Numbered from the stretch's first letter, positions 1-9,099 are shown. The stretch is DNA of 39,739 nucleotides from an uncultured Phycisphaeraceae bacterium (GCA_937899905.1 CALCCF010000004.1:1-39739); one strand, 5' to 3'. Numbers and translations: made by a program. The notes: generated by a model not told the origin, from the sequence alone.

Positions 1-2696
1 TACGGGCCAGCATCGGAGGGCAGGTCGCCTTCCAGGACGCCACCGTCGACGCCGGCAAGGGCGCTATTGCAGTGTCGATGGAGTCTGCGGTCGTCGGCGA
101 GTCGGTCTTCTTCATCGACGGCACGCGCGTGACAGGGGCCATCGACCTGCAAGCTCGCGTCAAGGGTGTTGTCCGCTTCACCGAAGCCAATGTCGACGCC
201 GGAATCGAAAACCAGGCCGTCAGCATGAATAGGGCGACCGTGAGCGGGGCGGTCCTCTTCACCGGCGGTACACGCGTCACCGGGGCCATCGACCTGCGGG
301 CCAGCGTGAGGGGACTGGTCGCCTTCAACGGTTGCGCGGTCGACGCGGGTTCGAACTCCGAGGCCATCAGCATGGAATCGGCGACCGTGGGCGGGTCGGT
401 CTTCTTCCGCGCCGGCACGCGCGTCATCGGGTCCATCGATCTGCGAGCCAGCATCGGAGGTCAGGTCGCCTTCCGGGACGCCACCATCGACGCCGGCAAG
501 GGCCGCAAAGCGTTCTATATGGTCTCTGCGGCGGTGGGTGAGGCGGTGCTCTTCTCGGACGGCACGCGCATCAACGGGACCATCGATCTGCGGGCCAGCG
601 TCGAGGGCAACGTGGAGTTTTACTCCGCCACGGTCGACGCCGGAGTGGGTGGCATGGCCATCGATATGAACTTTGCGAAAGTCGCGAGGTCGGTTCTGGT
701 CGGTAACGGGATGCGCATCACCGGGCTCATCGATTTACGAGGCAATGTGGAAGGGCAAGTCGTATTTAGCAACGCCATGGTGGATGTCGCGGCGGGCCGC
801 ACCGCCGTTGACATGACGGCAGCCACGGTCGGCGAAGTGGTACTGCTATGCCACGGCACGGTCCTCGGAGGAGGTCTCGACCTGTCAGAGGCCACACTGC
901 GTGGCGGAGTGACGACGTTTTCGAATCGTGACCAGACCGCCTTTGACTGTCCCGAAATGGCGACCAGCGCCGATCGCGTGAATCGCGAGTGCCTCATCGA
1001 CGGGGATCTGGATCTGAGTTTCGCCACCGCCAAGCAGGCCGTCGTCTTGCATGGCCTCAGCGTTCTGGGCAGGATCAGGGCCCGTCACCTGAAGGTGGAG
1101 GGGGACCTGCACCTATGCGGGGGCGTGGTCGGCGCACCCGATGCGACCAAGCTTCAAGAGGCCCGAGACTGGGTACGGAAACTCGGTCGTGCACTCCGCG
1201 CCGTCGGCCGCCACCCCGAGGCCGGCGAAGCACCAGACCCGACGTTCGTCGAGTTCACTTCTGAGCAACCCGACTGGCTCGCCCGGCCGTCCCCGCGCAA
1301 ACGTGACCTTGGCTGGCGGTCCTGGGAGACCGACAGCACCCCCGCCAACTCCGCCGCCCCGGCCATCGACCTCGAACTCGCGCAGGTCCGGGGACACCTG
1401 TGGGTTTGCGGCCAGCGCGTCCGCGGCGAGGTCAACGCCACCTTCGCCCGCGTCGAGGGCGATGCCAGCCTGGATCGCACTCTGCTCGACGGCAACCTCG
1501 TGATGCGCGACGCAACTATCACCGGCGAGCTCTCGGCCGAGCCCGTCGCCGAGGGCGAGCCCGCCCCGATCGTGCGTGGCACGATTGACGGATCTGGTGG
1601 CACGTTCGAGTCGGTGACAATCCGGCTCGGCGACGCCGTTCGACAGGGCGGCAAACTCGCTAAAGCCTATCTGTTCGATGGCGCGACGGCCGGTACGTTC
1701 CGCGTGCTGGGCTACCTATCCCGCAATGAGACGGAGCTTTTTAGCGTGCACCGTCTTGTCTTCAAGAATCTCGAACTCGAGGGCTTCGAGAGCGACGCGT
1801 TCCCATGGAACTCGACGCGCGACGAGTATCGGCTCTTCGGATTCATCATCCTCGCGTGGCTGCCGATCCTCGCACTCGCCGTGAGCAGCAGGCCATCAGG
1901 GTGGATCGTCGTCGCGGCTTTCGCCCTGGCCTACGCGGCGATCGCCGGGCTCGTCCACCACGGCAACGTGCTGGCCCGTCGCCGCCGACCGAACCGGCCA
2001 GTCCTCGACTTCCTCGACGCCACACGCTTTAGCGCCGCCTTCCACATCGACGCCGAGCGCTGGGCCCGCGCCCAGGGCGACGACCAGCGGGCCGACGAGA
2101 TCTTCCTGAAGCGCAGGCGTGGCGAGACGCGCCTGAGGACCGGCAAGGACCAGCGGCCGGGCGAGGCCAGCGACAAGACGCCTCCGCGCACCCAGCACCC
2201 GTTCGTGTGGTTCTGGCGCGAGATTGTCCTCGACTTCCTCTTCGGCTACGGCGTTCGCCCGGCGCGCATCATCAACGTCTTCTGCCTGCTCTGGCTGCTC
2301 AATTGGGCCGTGTTCCTGCCCGAAGCCGCCGTCGAGCGGCCCCTGAGCTTCGAGACGCAGGCCGTCGAGGCCGGATCGGCTCCCAATCCCGCCAATCCGG
2401 CGTGGCCCGGCGATGGCGGCACGCCCGGCAATCGCGACCACTGGGGCCCCCAGCGCGCCTTCTTCATGGCCATGCGCGTGCAGGTGCCGCCCGTCGAGCT
2501 GTTCCTCGACGCCGAATGGAAGCCCGCCGACCGCGCCATGTTCGGCGGTGGCGTCGAAGGCAAGGGCATCGCCCTGACCTACGAGAACTACGCCGCCATC
2601 ATGCGGATCCTCAACCTCATCCTCGTCCCGGTCATCATCGCCGGGGCAACGGGCCTCCTCAAGCCGCGTGAGGCCCAGTACACGGGCGCGTCGTGA
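1..2696 (+). CDS. Repeat-rich beta-solenoid membrane protein, 5' end cut off by the window
   Basis: The reading frame is open from base 3, so the true start lies upstream; the GTG at 72 is only the first start-like codon. The visible N-terminal part is about six tandem 49-residue units (bases 3-884). Each has the pattern V-x-G-x-V-x-F, then VDAG, then GTRV-x-G-x-IDLR, the regular spacing expected of a right-handed beta-helix. A non-repetitive region with further coil-like segments follows. Next comes a hydrophobic pair of segments (bases about 1835-1975), a basic stretch, and FGYGVRPARI leading into another membrane segment (about 2260-2320) and a last one near the C-terminus (about 2595-2660). 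This order resembles pentapeptide-repeat proteins fused to a two-helix ion-channel-like module, but no TxGYGD selectivity filter is visible. Function is unknown; a membrane-anchored scaffold is a guess. Confidence 0.85.
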   Translation, partial: RASIGGQVAFQDATVDAGKGAIAVSMESAVVGESVFFIDGTRVTGAIDLQARVKGVVRFTEANVDAGIENQAVSMNRATVSGAVLFTGGTRVTGAIDLRASVRGLVAFNGCAVDAGSNSEAISMESATVGGSVFFRAGTRVIGSIDLRASIGGQVAFRDATIDAGKGRKAFYMVSAAVGEAVLFSDGTRINGTIDLRASVEGNVEFYSATVDAGVGGMAIDMNFAKVARSVLVGNGMRITGLIDLRGNVEGQVVFSNAMVDVAAGRTAVDMTAATVGEVVLLCHGTVLGGGLDLSEATLRGGVTTFSNRDQTAFDCPEMATSADRVNRECLIDGDLDLSFATAKQAVVLHGLSVLGRIRARHLKVEGDLHLCGGVVGAPDATKLQEARDWVRKLGRALRAVGRHPEAGEAPDPTFVEFTSEQPDWLARPSPRKRDLGWRSWETDSTPANSAAPAIDLELAQVRGHLWVCGQRVRGEVNATFARVEGDASLDRTLLDGNLVMRDATITGELSAEPVAEGEPAPIVRGTIDGSGGTFESVTIRLGDAVRQGGKLAKAYLFDGATAGTFRVLGYLSRNETELFSVHRLVFKNLELEGFESDAFPWNSTRDEYRLFGFIILAWLPILALAVSSRPSGWIVVAAFALAYAAIAGLVHHGNVLARRRRPNRPVLDFLDATRFSAAFHIDAERWARAQGDDQRADEIFLKRRRGETRLRTGKDQRPGEASDKTPPRTQHPFVWFWREIVLDFLFGYGVRPARIINVFCLLWLLNWAVFLPEAAVERPLSFETQAVEAGSAPNPANPAWPGDGGTPGNRDHWGPQRAFFMAMRVQVPPVELFLDAEWKPADRAMFGGGVEGKGIALTYENYAAIMRILNLILVPVIIAGATGLLKPREAQYTGAS
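3..884 (+). repeat. Six tandem 147-bp coding repeats
   Basis: Six in-frame units of 147 bp (49 codons) follow one another without gaps. The unit at the window edge (3-60) and the one at 444-501 are almost identical at DNA level although three units apart (441 bp). Neighbouring units differ much more, which suggests duplication of a three-unit block as well as of single units. The array probably continues upstream of the window. Confidence 0.85.
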
Positions 2697-2718
2697 GTAT
2701 CCGCCGACATAACAACAA

Positions 2719-2736
2719 GTGTCGTGATTGCGACAC
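2719..2736 (+). terminator. Possible hairpin terminator after the repeat protein gene
   Basis: A 6-bp perfect stem (GTGTCG/CGACAC) with a 6-base loop lies 22 bases after the stop codon at 2696. A T-rich stretch (TGTTTCTTAGTTTTG) begins about ten bases downstream. The gap between stem and T-run makes this a weak intrinsic terminator at best. Confidence 0.35.
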
Positions 2737-2855
2737 GCACCCGACTGTTTCTTAGTTTTGCTCAAGCGGCCTTCCCGGCTGCTCGATACCCAGAGCGCGA
2801 CGGGGACTCGCCCCGACGCCCGCGCGCACGCCGTGGGGTTCGCGTGCTCTGGATC

Positions 2856-3520
2856 ATGGCCATGGCCGTCCAACCACGAAAGAAGCAGGACAACATCGAG
2901 TTCTTCGAGCAGCGTGCCCCCATCTGGGAGGCCAACGCGGCAACGCTCAATCTGAGTGCTGAAGAAACCGCGCAGCTGACGCGCTCACCGGAACGGCGCG
3001 CACCAAGTACGACGCGGCCCAGCTGAAGGCCGACGAGGCCAAGAGCGCCACGGCCGAGCAGGACCTGGCCATCGCCGCCATGCGCGACCTGGGCGCCGAC
3101 CTCATCAAGAAGATCCGCGTCGCCGCCCAGCAGACGTCCAACCCCGAGCTGTTCGCGATCGCCCAGATCCCCGAGCCCAAGGACCCCTCGGCCATCCCGC
3201 CCGTCGAGGCCAGCAACGTCCGCTTCGATCTCCTGAACGACGGCACGCTCGAGCTCGAGTGGGACGGCAGCGTCGCGACGGGCACGACCTACATCGTCCG
3301 CCGCGCCCTCACCCCCGCCGGCGGCCAAGAGACCGCCTTCCAGGACGTGGGCTTCGCCGACGAGAAGCGCTTCGTCGACACCACCATCCCCGCGGGCACG
3401 CAGCGGGCCAGCTACGTCGTCAAGGCCAAGAAGGGCGAGACCATCACCCCCGGCACCGCCCCCATCACCGTCCGCTTCGCCATCGGCGGAAACGGCCAGA
3501 CGGTCGCTCAAGCGGCATGA
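2856..3520 (+). pseudogene. Small planctomycete helical/fibronectin-like protein, frameshifted
   Basis: Two reading frames together make one protein. The first starts at ATG 2856 (or 2862) and gives an N-terminus with the pattern FFEQRAPIWEANAATLNLSA. The second, in the -1 frame from about 2975, continues as an alpha-helical segment (ADALTGTARTKYDAAQ onwards) and a C-terminal beta domain (EASNVRF through YVVKAKKGE) that looks like a fibronectin-type fold. One missing base around 2976-2980 restores a continuous protein of about 221 residues. I recognise the N-terminal motif, the 'GADLI' helix and the AQIPEP linker from small uncharacterised planctomycete proteins of this length and layout. The function of that family is unknown to me. 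Codon use stays gene-like on both sides of the break, so a recent mutation or a sequencing error is likelier than an old relic. Confidence 0.75.
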
Positions 3521-3598
3521 GGAGTTCGCTTGTTCGGGCGGAGCCCTCTCGGCGCGAGTGGTAGAGCCTTGTAGATTGAAGGATTGGTAGAGGGGGTA

Positions 3599-3626
3599 GG
3601 GCTGGCGATCGCCAGCCCTTTCTTAC
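3599..3626 (+). terminator. Intrinsic terminator with a perfect 20-nt palindrome
   Basis: GGGCTGGCGATCGCCAGCCC is a perfect palindrome at 3599-3618, followed directly by TTTCTTAC. It lies 79 bases after the stop at 3520 and two bases before the stop of the convergent permease gene ends at 3628. The T-rich side is on the plus strand, so it mainly serves the upstream plus-strand gene. Confidence 0.7.
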
Positions 3627-3627
3627 A

Positions 3628-5190
3628 TTAGTCGAATCGAAGCGCCTTCACCGGGTCCATCCACGCTGCGCGTGCCGCGGGCACCAACGCCCCCACCACG
3701 CTGGCGACGATGCCGCCCGTGATGATCACCGCGAACTTGAACCCATCCAGGTCCGTCGGGATCGTCGTGAAGTAATACACGTTCGGATCCCACACCTGCA
3801 CGTTGAGCGCTGTGCCCAGCCACTCGTGGATCGGGTTGATGTTCGTGACGACCACCGCCGCCAGCGCCGCCCCGAGCAGGCTGCCCACGATGCCGATCGC
3901 CAGGCCGTAGCCCACCCACACCGCGGCCACGCCCGTGCCCGAGGCGCCGATCGCACGCAGCACACCGATGTCCCGCGTCTTCTCGCTCACCATCGCCCAG
4001 AAGATCGCCAGCACCAGGAACACGCTCGTCAGGCTGACCACGCCGAAGATGAACAGGACGAGTGTCGTCTCCTTCTGCACCGCGCCGATGAACATCGCGT
4101 TGCGCTGCTCATACGTCATGATCGCGATCGATCGCGTGCTCGGCACCGCACCTGGGTGCGCCTGGGCGAACTCGGCGTACACGGCCTTGGCCGCTTCTTC
4201 CAGCTGCACGGTGTCCACGCCCTCGGCCGCGCGCACGAGCACGTCGGTCACGCGCGCGGGCGCCTCGCCGACGATCGTCGGGGCCGCCGGACGCTCGACG
4301 CCGTCGGGGCCGACCTCGAACGCGAAGGGATTGCTCGACGGATCGACGCGCTGCGCAGCGCCCATCTGCAGGAGGTCCTGCAGCGCGTCCAGCGGCACGA
4401 GCGCGATGCGCGAGTCGTACGCGTAGTTGCCCGTGGCCAGCTCGTTGGCGATCGGGAACTCGACGGTCCGCAGATCGAGCGCGCCGGTGCCCTGCTGGCC
4501 CAGCGGCAGCACGGTCAAGCGCACGTTGCGCTGCGGCAGGAACGAGCGATCGACACGCAACCCGCCGCTGGCCAGCCGCGTCTCCATGAACTGCGGGACG
4601 TAGTAATTGCCCGGCACGATGCGCCAGTTCCACCCCGTCGCCGCGATGCCCGTGACCATCGCCGCCTCGCCCTCGGGCGTGCGCAGCGTCTGCCCCTCGC
4701 GCAGCCACACCTCGAGCACCGGGTGGTCCTCGGCGGCGAGCCGCGGGTCGAATGGCACCGGGTCGCCGTTCTCGTCGACAAGCGGCTGCTCGCCATCCAT
4801 CTCCATTGGCCGCCAATACAGGCTCTGCCCGTACACCGTCGCCTCCGCGTAGCTCGCGGGCTCGATGCCCAGCAGCTGCACGCTCACCGGGCGATCGTCG
4901 GGCATGCCAAGGATCGCCAGCGTCTCGATCATGGGCGTGGCGTGCGCGATCGCCGGGTCGGCCTCCAGCCGCTCGACAAGATCCTCGTAGTGGCCGAAGC
5001 CCACGTGCTCCCACGTGATACGAAGATCGCCGTCGGTCTTCCGGCCCTCGTCGACCAGCATCGTGAGGAAGCCGCCCATGACCGACCACACGATGAGTTC
5101 GGTCGCGACGCTCAGCGTCACCGCCAGCGCGGCCAAGAGGGGGATGGCCTTGGTCGTCAGGTACTTCCGGGACAGCACGGCGGCGTACAT
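3628..5190 (-). CDS. FtsX/LolC-E family ABC transporter permease
   Basis: The 520-residue protein starts at ATG 5190 (MYAAVLSRKYL). A longer upstream frame exists but overlaps the divergent gene and has no family resemblance. The MacB/FtsX layout is clear: a membrane helix at about residues 14-36, a large extracytoplasmic domain of about 330 residues, then three helices in the C-terminal 150 residues, including the conserved SEKTRDIGVLRAIGAS coupling segment. The protein ends with a PAARAAWMDPVKALRFD tail typical of LolC/LolE. Such permeases work with a LolD-type ATPase to move lipoproteins or other substrates out of the inner membrane. No ATPase gene is adjacent, so it must be encoded elsewhere. 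The exact substrate cannot be read from the sequence. Confidence 0.88.
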   Translation of the reverse strand: MYAAVLSRKYLTTKAIPLLAALAVTLSVATELIVWSVMGGFLTMLVDEGRKTDGDLRITWEHVGFGHYEDLVERLEADPAIAHATPMIETLAILGMPDDRPVSVQLLGIEPASYAEATVYGQSLYWRPMEMDGEQPLVDENGDPVPFDPRLAAEDHPVLEVWLREGQTLRTPEGEAAMVTGIAATGWNWRIVPGNYYVPQFMETRLASGGLRVDRSFLPQRNVRLTVLPLGQQGTGALDLRTVEFPIANELATGNYAYDSRIALVPLDALQDLLQMGAAQRVDPSSNPFAFEVGPDGVERPAAPTIVGEAPARVTDVLVRAAEGVDTVQLEEAAKAVYAEFAQAHPGAVPSTRSIAIMTYEQRNAMFIGAVQKETTLVLFIFGVVSLTSVFLVLAIFWAMVSEKTRDIGVLRAIGASGTGVAAVWVGYGLAIGIVGSLLGAALAAVVVTNINPIHEWLGTALNVQVWDPNVYYFTTIPTDLDGFKFAVIITGGIVASVVGALVPAARAAWMDPVKALRFD

Positions 5191-5264
5191 ATGAGGCAGT
5201 GTAGAAGCCCCCAGGGGCCCGGTAACCCGTAACCGTCGCCACGGCTCGGGGGTATCGTGCCTCC

Positions 5265-7289
5265 ATGAAGATGTTGACCACACCGCCGACCACGCCAGCG
5301 CACGCGTGCCTGGCCGCCTCGATACTCGTGGCCTGCGCCGGGCTCGCCGCCTGCACGTCCACGCAAGAACAGGACGACGCCCAGCCGCCGCAGGCCAGCC
5401 AGCCGCCGCGGGCCGTCCTGACCGATACGCCCACCGCCTCGACGTTCACCGCCAACACCGCTCGCCCGGCCGCCGCGTTGATCGACCGGTTCGAGATCGG
5501 CCGCAGCGCCGGGGGCAAGCCCATCTACGTCTACCGCGTCAGCGGCAACGGCGGCGAGGCGGACTCTAAGCCGGGCCTGCTCATCGTTGCGGGCCTCGAC
5601 GCCCGGCACACCGCAGGGCCGACGATCGCGCGGGCGCTGGTCGACCGCCTCGAGGGCAACGCCGCGCTCGAACATTCGACGCTCTACGTCGTTGCGCACG
5701 CCAACCCCGACGCCGCGGGCCGCGATGACTCCACCATGCAGACGCCCGGCGGCACACGCACGCCCGAGGACGCCGACCGCGACGGCCGCATCGATGAAGA
5801 CGGCCCCATAGACCTCAACGGCGACGGCTTCGTCACCATGATGCGTGTGGCCGATCCGCCGGCCAAGTACGGCCTCTCGCTCACGCACATCGTCGATCCG
5901 GACAACCCAAGGCTCATGCGTCGCGCGGACACGAGCAAGGGCGAGATCGCCACGCACGCCATGGTCACCGAGTCGATGGACGCCGACGGTGATGGACAGA
6001 TGGCCGAGGACGGCCTCGGCGGCGTCGACCTCAACCACAACTTCCCGTACCGCTGGCCCGAGTTCGCCACCGGCAACGGCATCTATCCGCTCAGCGAGGC
6101 CGAGAGCATGGCCCTGGCGACGTGGCTCCTGGGCCGCCCCAACATCCACGCCGCGATCGTGTATGGTCCGCACGACACGATCGTCAACGTGCCTGAAGCC
6201 GGCCGCTTCGACCAGACCAACCGCGTGCCCACCGGCATTGAGTCGGGCGACAAGCCGCTGATGGATCGGCTCAGCGAGATGTACAAGGACACGACTGGCC
6301 TGAGCAGCGCGAGCCGCGTGGGCAAAGACGGCTCGTTCGTGGGCTGGAGTTACGCCCACCTCGGCCTGGTCACCATCGCGAGCCCCGCCTGGCAGCGTCC
6401 CGAGCCTCCGAAGGAAGAGGACGAGGAAGAAGGCAACGGTGACGCGAACGAAGCCGCCGGTGCCGAGATGGCCGACCAGCAAGACGATGCTCCGGCCTTC
6501 GTCATGATCGGCGACTTCCGACTCGAGCTCACCCAGGAGGGCATCCAGGCCGCGATGGCCGAGATGGAGAGCCTCAGCCCGCAAGAGCAGGCCGCCCGCA
6601 TGGAGATGTTCCAGGCCCTGCCCGCCGCGACGCAGCAGCGCGTCATGGCCATCGCCCAGGGCGCACCCGACCCGATGGCGGCCGAAGCCGAGGCGGCGCC
6701 CGAGCCCGCACGCCGTTCGCGACGCGGCGGCTCAGGCCAGTCCGACGACGCCAAGTGGCTCGCCTACGCAGACGAAGTCGGGAGTGGCTATGTCGACTGG
6801 CAGACCTTCGACCACCCGCAGCTCGGCGAGGTCGAGATCGGCGGCTTCGTCCCCGGCTTCAAGCTCAACGCACCCGCCGACGCCATCGACGGCATCGTCG
6901 ATGCCCAGGCCGACTTCATCGCCGACGTGCTCGGCATGATGCCCCGCATCGAGGTCGAGCCACCGGTCGTCGAGCGCGTCGGCACCGGCGTCTGGCGCAT
7001 CAGCGTCGAGGCGCGCAACGACGGGGAGATGCCCACACGCACGGCCATGGGCGTTAAGGCCCGCCGGCTCGTGCCCTTCGTCATGGCGATCGACGTCGAT
7101 CAGGACCGCCTTCTCGGCGGTTCGAAGATCGTCCGCGCCAACAGCATGGCCCCCGGTGGCGTGATGCGGGCCGAGTGGCTCGTGCTCGGCGACGCGGGCA
7201 GCACCGTGCTCGTGCAGTTCCGCACCGAGGAGTACGGCACCACAGACATCGAGATCGAACTCGCCCAAACTTCGGCGGGAGGCAACTGA
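5265..7289 (+). CDS. M14 carboxypeptidase-like lipoprotein, catalytically degenerate
   Basis: The 674-residue protein has a lipoprotein signal with the lipobox LAAC (Cys30), so it is probably membrane-anchored outside the cytoplasm. Residues about 70-400 follow the M14 zinc-carboxypeptidase fold and align with the downstream paralogue. The key positions are lost: the HxxE zinc motif is replaced by LDARHTAG, DLNRNW has become DLNHNF, the third ligand His (SYHN in the partner) is VYGP, and the catalytic Glu (FTNELW) is IASPAW. A charged, low-complexity linker follows (about 380-500). The C-terminal domain resembles the partner's C-terminal domain. Two DxDxDG-type loops (DADRDGRIDED, DADGDGQMAED) suggest calcium binding. 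It probably binds but does not cut peptides. The gene ends one base before the next start. Confidence 0.85.
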   Translation: MKMLTTPPTTPAHACLAASILVACAGLAACTSTQEQDDAQPPQASQPPRAVLTDTPTASTFTANTARPAAALIDRFEIGRSAGGKPIYVYRVSGNGGEADSKPGLLIVAGLDARHTAGPTIARALVDRLEGNAALEHSTLYVVAHANPDAAGRDDSTMQTPGGTRTPEDADRDGRIDEDGPIDLNGDGFVTMMRVADPPAKYGLSLTHIVDPDNPRLMRRADTSKGEIATHAMVTESMDADGDGQMAEDGLGGVDLNHNFPYRWPEFATGNGIYPLSEAESMALATWLLGRPNIHAAIVYGPHDTIVNVPEAGRFDQTNRVPTGIESGDKPLMDRLSEMYKDTTGLSSASRVGKDGSFVGWSYAHLGLVTIASPAWQRPEPPKEEDEEEGNGDANEAAGAEMADQQDDAPAFVMIGDFRLELTQEGIQAAMAEMESLSPQEQAARMEMFQALPAATQQRVMAIAQGAPDPMAAEAEAAPEPARRSRRGGSGQSDDAKWLAYADEVGSGYVDWQTFDHPQLGEVEIGGFVPGFKLNAPADAIDGIVDAQADFIADVLGMMPRIEVEPPVVERVGTGVWRISVEARNDGEMPTRTAMGVKARRLVPFVMAIDVDQDRLLGGSKIVRANSMAPGGVMRAEWLVLGDAGSTVLVQFRTEEYGTTDIEIELAQTSAGGN

Positions 7290-7290
7290 T

Positions 7291-9099
7291 ATGAACATGC
7301 GAACACTCTTGAGTACCTCCGCCGCGATCTGTGGCCTCGCGCTCGGCTCGACCGCCGTCGCGCAAAACGACGGCCGGGCCGCCGCCGAGGACGGCACGCA
7401 CCGCCATAACCCCAACTACACCGTCGATATCGCGTGGAACCGCTATTACGACTTCGAGCAGGTCGAGGACATCCTGCGACGCCTTGCCGAGGCGTACCCC
7501 GAGTACGTGGAGCTGCGCAGCCTGGGCAAGAGCCTGCAGGGCCGCGACGTCTGGCTTGCGATCGTCAACAACCCCGCCACCGGCGCGCACACCGACAAGC
7601 CCGCGATCTACATCGACGGCAACATCCACGGCAACGAGGTCCAGGTCACCGAGACCGTCCTCTACTCGATGTGGAAGCTGCTCGAGAGCCAGGGCACCAA
7701 CAAGCAGCTCACCGAACTCTTCGAGCGTGCCAGCTTCTACTTCGTGCCCGTCGCCAACCCCGACGGCCGCGCGTGGTGGTTCGCCGAGCCCAACACGCCC
7801 AACTCGAGCCGCACCAACCAACGCCCCGTCGACAACGACCGCGACGGCCTGATCGACGAGGACGACTACGACGATCTCGACGGCGACGGCTCGATCACCC
7901 AGATGTGGCGCAAGCGCGTTGGGGGCGGCTGGCGTCGAGACCCCGATGATCCCCGCCGCTTCCGTCGCGTCGGGCCAGAGCAGCAGGGCGACTGGGAATA
8001 CCTCGGCATGGAGGGCATCGACAACGACGGCGACGGTCGAATCAACGAGGACACCGTCTTCGCCGACGACATGAACCGCAACTGGCCGGGCGACTGGCAG
8101 CCGACCTACGTCCAGCGCGGCGCGGGCCCGTTCGCCTTTAGCGCCCCCGAAACCCGCGGCATCGGCCGCTTCATCATCGACCATCCCAACATCGCCGCCG
8201 GCCAGAGTTACCACAACTCGGGCGGCATGATCCTCCGCGGCCCGGGCACGAACTACCGCGCGAATCTCTACGACCGCGCCGATAGCCAGGTGTACGACGC
8301 CATCGCCGGCGCGGGCGCCCAGATCCTCCCCTACTACCGAGACTGGGTCATCTGGGAGGACCTCTACAACGTCCACGGCGGACAGGTCACCTGGATGGCC
8401 GAGGGCTTAGCCATCGTCAGCTTCACCAACGAGCTGTGGATCAACGCCAAGCGATTCCAGGGCGAGGCCGCCCGCGAAACCGAAGATCAGCAATGGCTCT
8501 GGCGAGACCACGTCGTGTTCGGCAACGAGTTCAGCGACTTCACCGAGGTCGAGCATCCCGAGTTCGGCACCATCCTGGTCGGCGGCCCCAACCGCTGGGG
8601 CTCACGCCAGACCCCGCCGTTCCTGCTCGAAGAAGAGGCCCATCGCAACTTCGCGTTCACGATGTTCCACGCCCGCCAGATGCCGCTTCTTCGCTTCGGC
8701 CGCGTCGACATCGAGCCCATCGGCGAGAACCTCTGGCGTGTCGACGTCGCCGTGCGCAACGAGCGGCACATCCCCACGCGTCTGAGCCTCGCACGCCGAA
8801 ACAACATCGGCCAGCAAGACCTCATGATCTTCGAGTCGGACGACGCCACGCTCGTCACCGCGGGCCTGCTCGGAGACTTCAACGATCGCCAGATGCGTGA
8901 GGTCCGCTTCGAGCCCGACCGCATCGGCCTCAATAGCGGCATCGGCGGCATGGACCAAGCCATCGCCCGCTACATCATCAGCGGAGCCGAGGGCCAGACG
9001 TTCACGCTGCGGTACGAAGCCGAGAAGGCCCAGAACATCGAGCGCACCTTCAGGCTCGAGCAGACCAACGAACCGTCACCCACACCGCTGGGTCACTAA
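7291..9099 (+). CDS. Secreted M14 family zinc carboxypeptidase
   Basis: A 602-residue exported metallopeptidase. It has a signal peptide (basic start, hydrophobic core, AVA-Q cleavage near residue 24). The active-site set is intact: HGNE (His113, Glu116), MNRNW (Arg263 region), SYHN (His308) and FTNELW (Glu381). Inserted between the second and third zinc ligands are acidic loops of the form DNDRDGLIDED and DNDGDGRINED that look like calcium-binding EF-hand loops. A C-terminal beta-rich domain of about 150 residues follows the catalytic domain. The start codon is one base after the stop of the degenerate paralogue and is preceded by GGGAGG, so the two are very likely translated together. The predicted role is trimming of peptides outside the cytoplasm. 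Confidence 0.9.
   Translation: MNMRTLLSTSAAICGLALGSTAVAQNDGRAAAEDGTHRHNPNYTVDIAWNRYYDFEQVEDILRRLAEAYPEYVELRSLGKSLQGRDVWLAIVNNPATGAHTDKPAIYIDGNIHGNEVQVTETVLYSMWKLLESQGTNKQLTELFERASFYFVPVANPDGRAWWFAEPNTPNSSRTNQRPVDNDRDGLIDEDDYDDLDGDGSITQMWRKRVGGGWRRDPDDPRRFRRVGPEQQGDWEYLGMEGIDNDGDGRINEDTVFADDMNRNWPGDWQPTYVQRGAGPFAFSAPETRGIGRFIIDHPNIAAGQSYHNSGGMILRGPGTNYRANLYDRADSQVYDAIAGAGAQILPYYRDWVIWEDLYNVHGGQVTWMAEGLAIVSFTNELWINAKRFQGEAARETEDQQWLWRDHVVFGNEFSDFTEVEHPEFGTILVGGPNRWGSRQTPPFLLEEEAHRNFAFTMFHARQMPLLRFGRVDIEPIGENLWRVDVAVRNERHIPTRLSLARRNNIGQQDLMIFESDDATLVTAGLLGDFNDRQMREVRFEPDRIGLNSGIGGMDQAIARYIISGAEGQTFTLRYEAEKAQNIERTFRLEQTNEPSPTPLGH

Noticed and set aside
2724-2855. Upstream extension of the frameshifted gene to a start at 2724
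   Set aside because: The added residues are Arg/Pro-rich and unlike the family N-terminus; ATG 2856 fits better.
5198-5203. TACACT just before the permease start, considered as a -10 box of a leaderless transcript
   Set aside because: No acceptable -35 box is found at 16-18 bases, and the match to the consensus is only partial.
3826-5232. 468-codon plus-strand frame opposite the FtsX permease
   Set aside because: It is His/Arg-rich and shows no domain, while the minus strand has a clear permease.
7801-8060. Acidic DxDxDG loops considered as dockerin domains
   Set aside because: They lie inside the M14 domain between zinc ligands, not at the C-terminus, and lack the paired helices and terminal Cys-Pro seen in the true dockerin-like tails.
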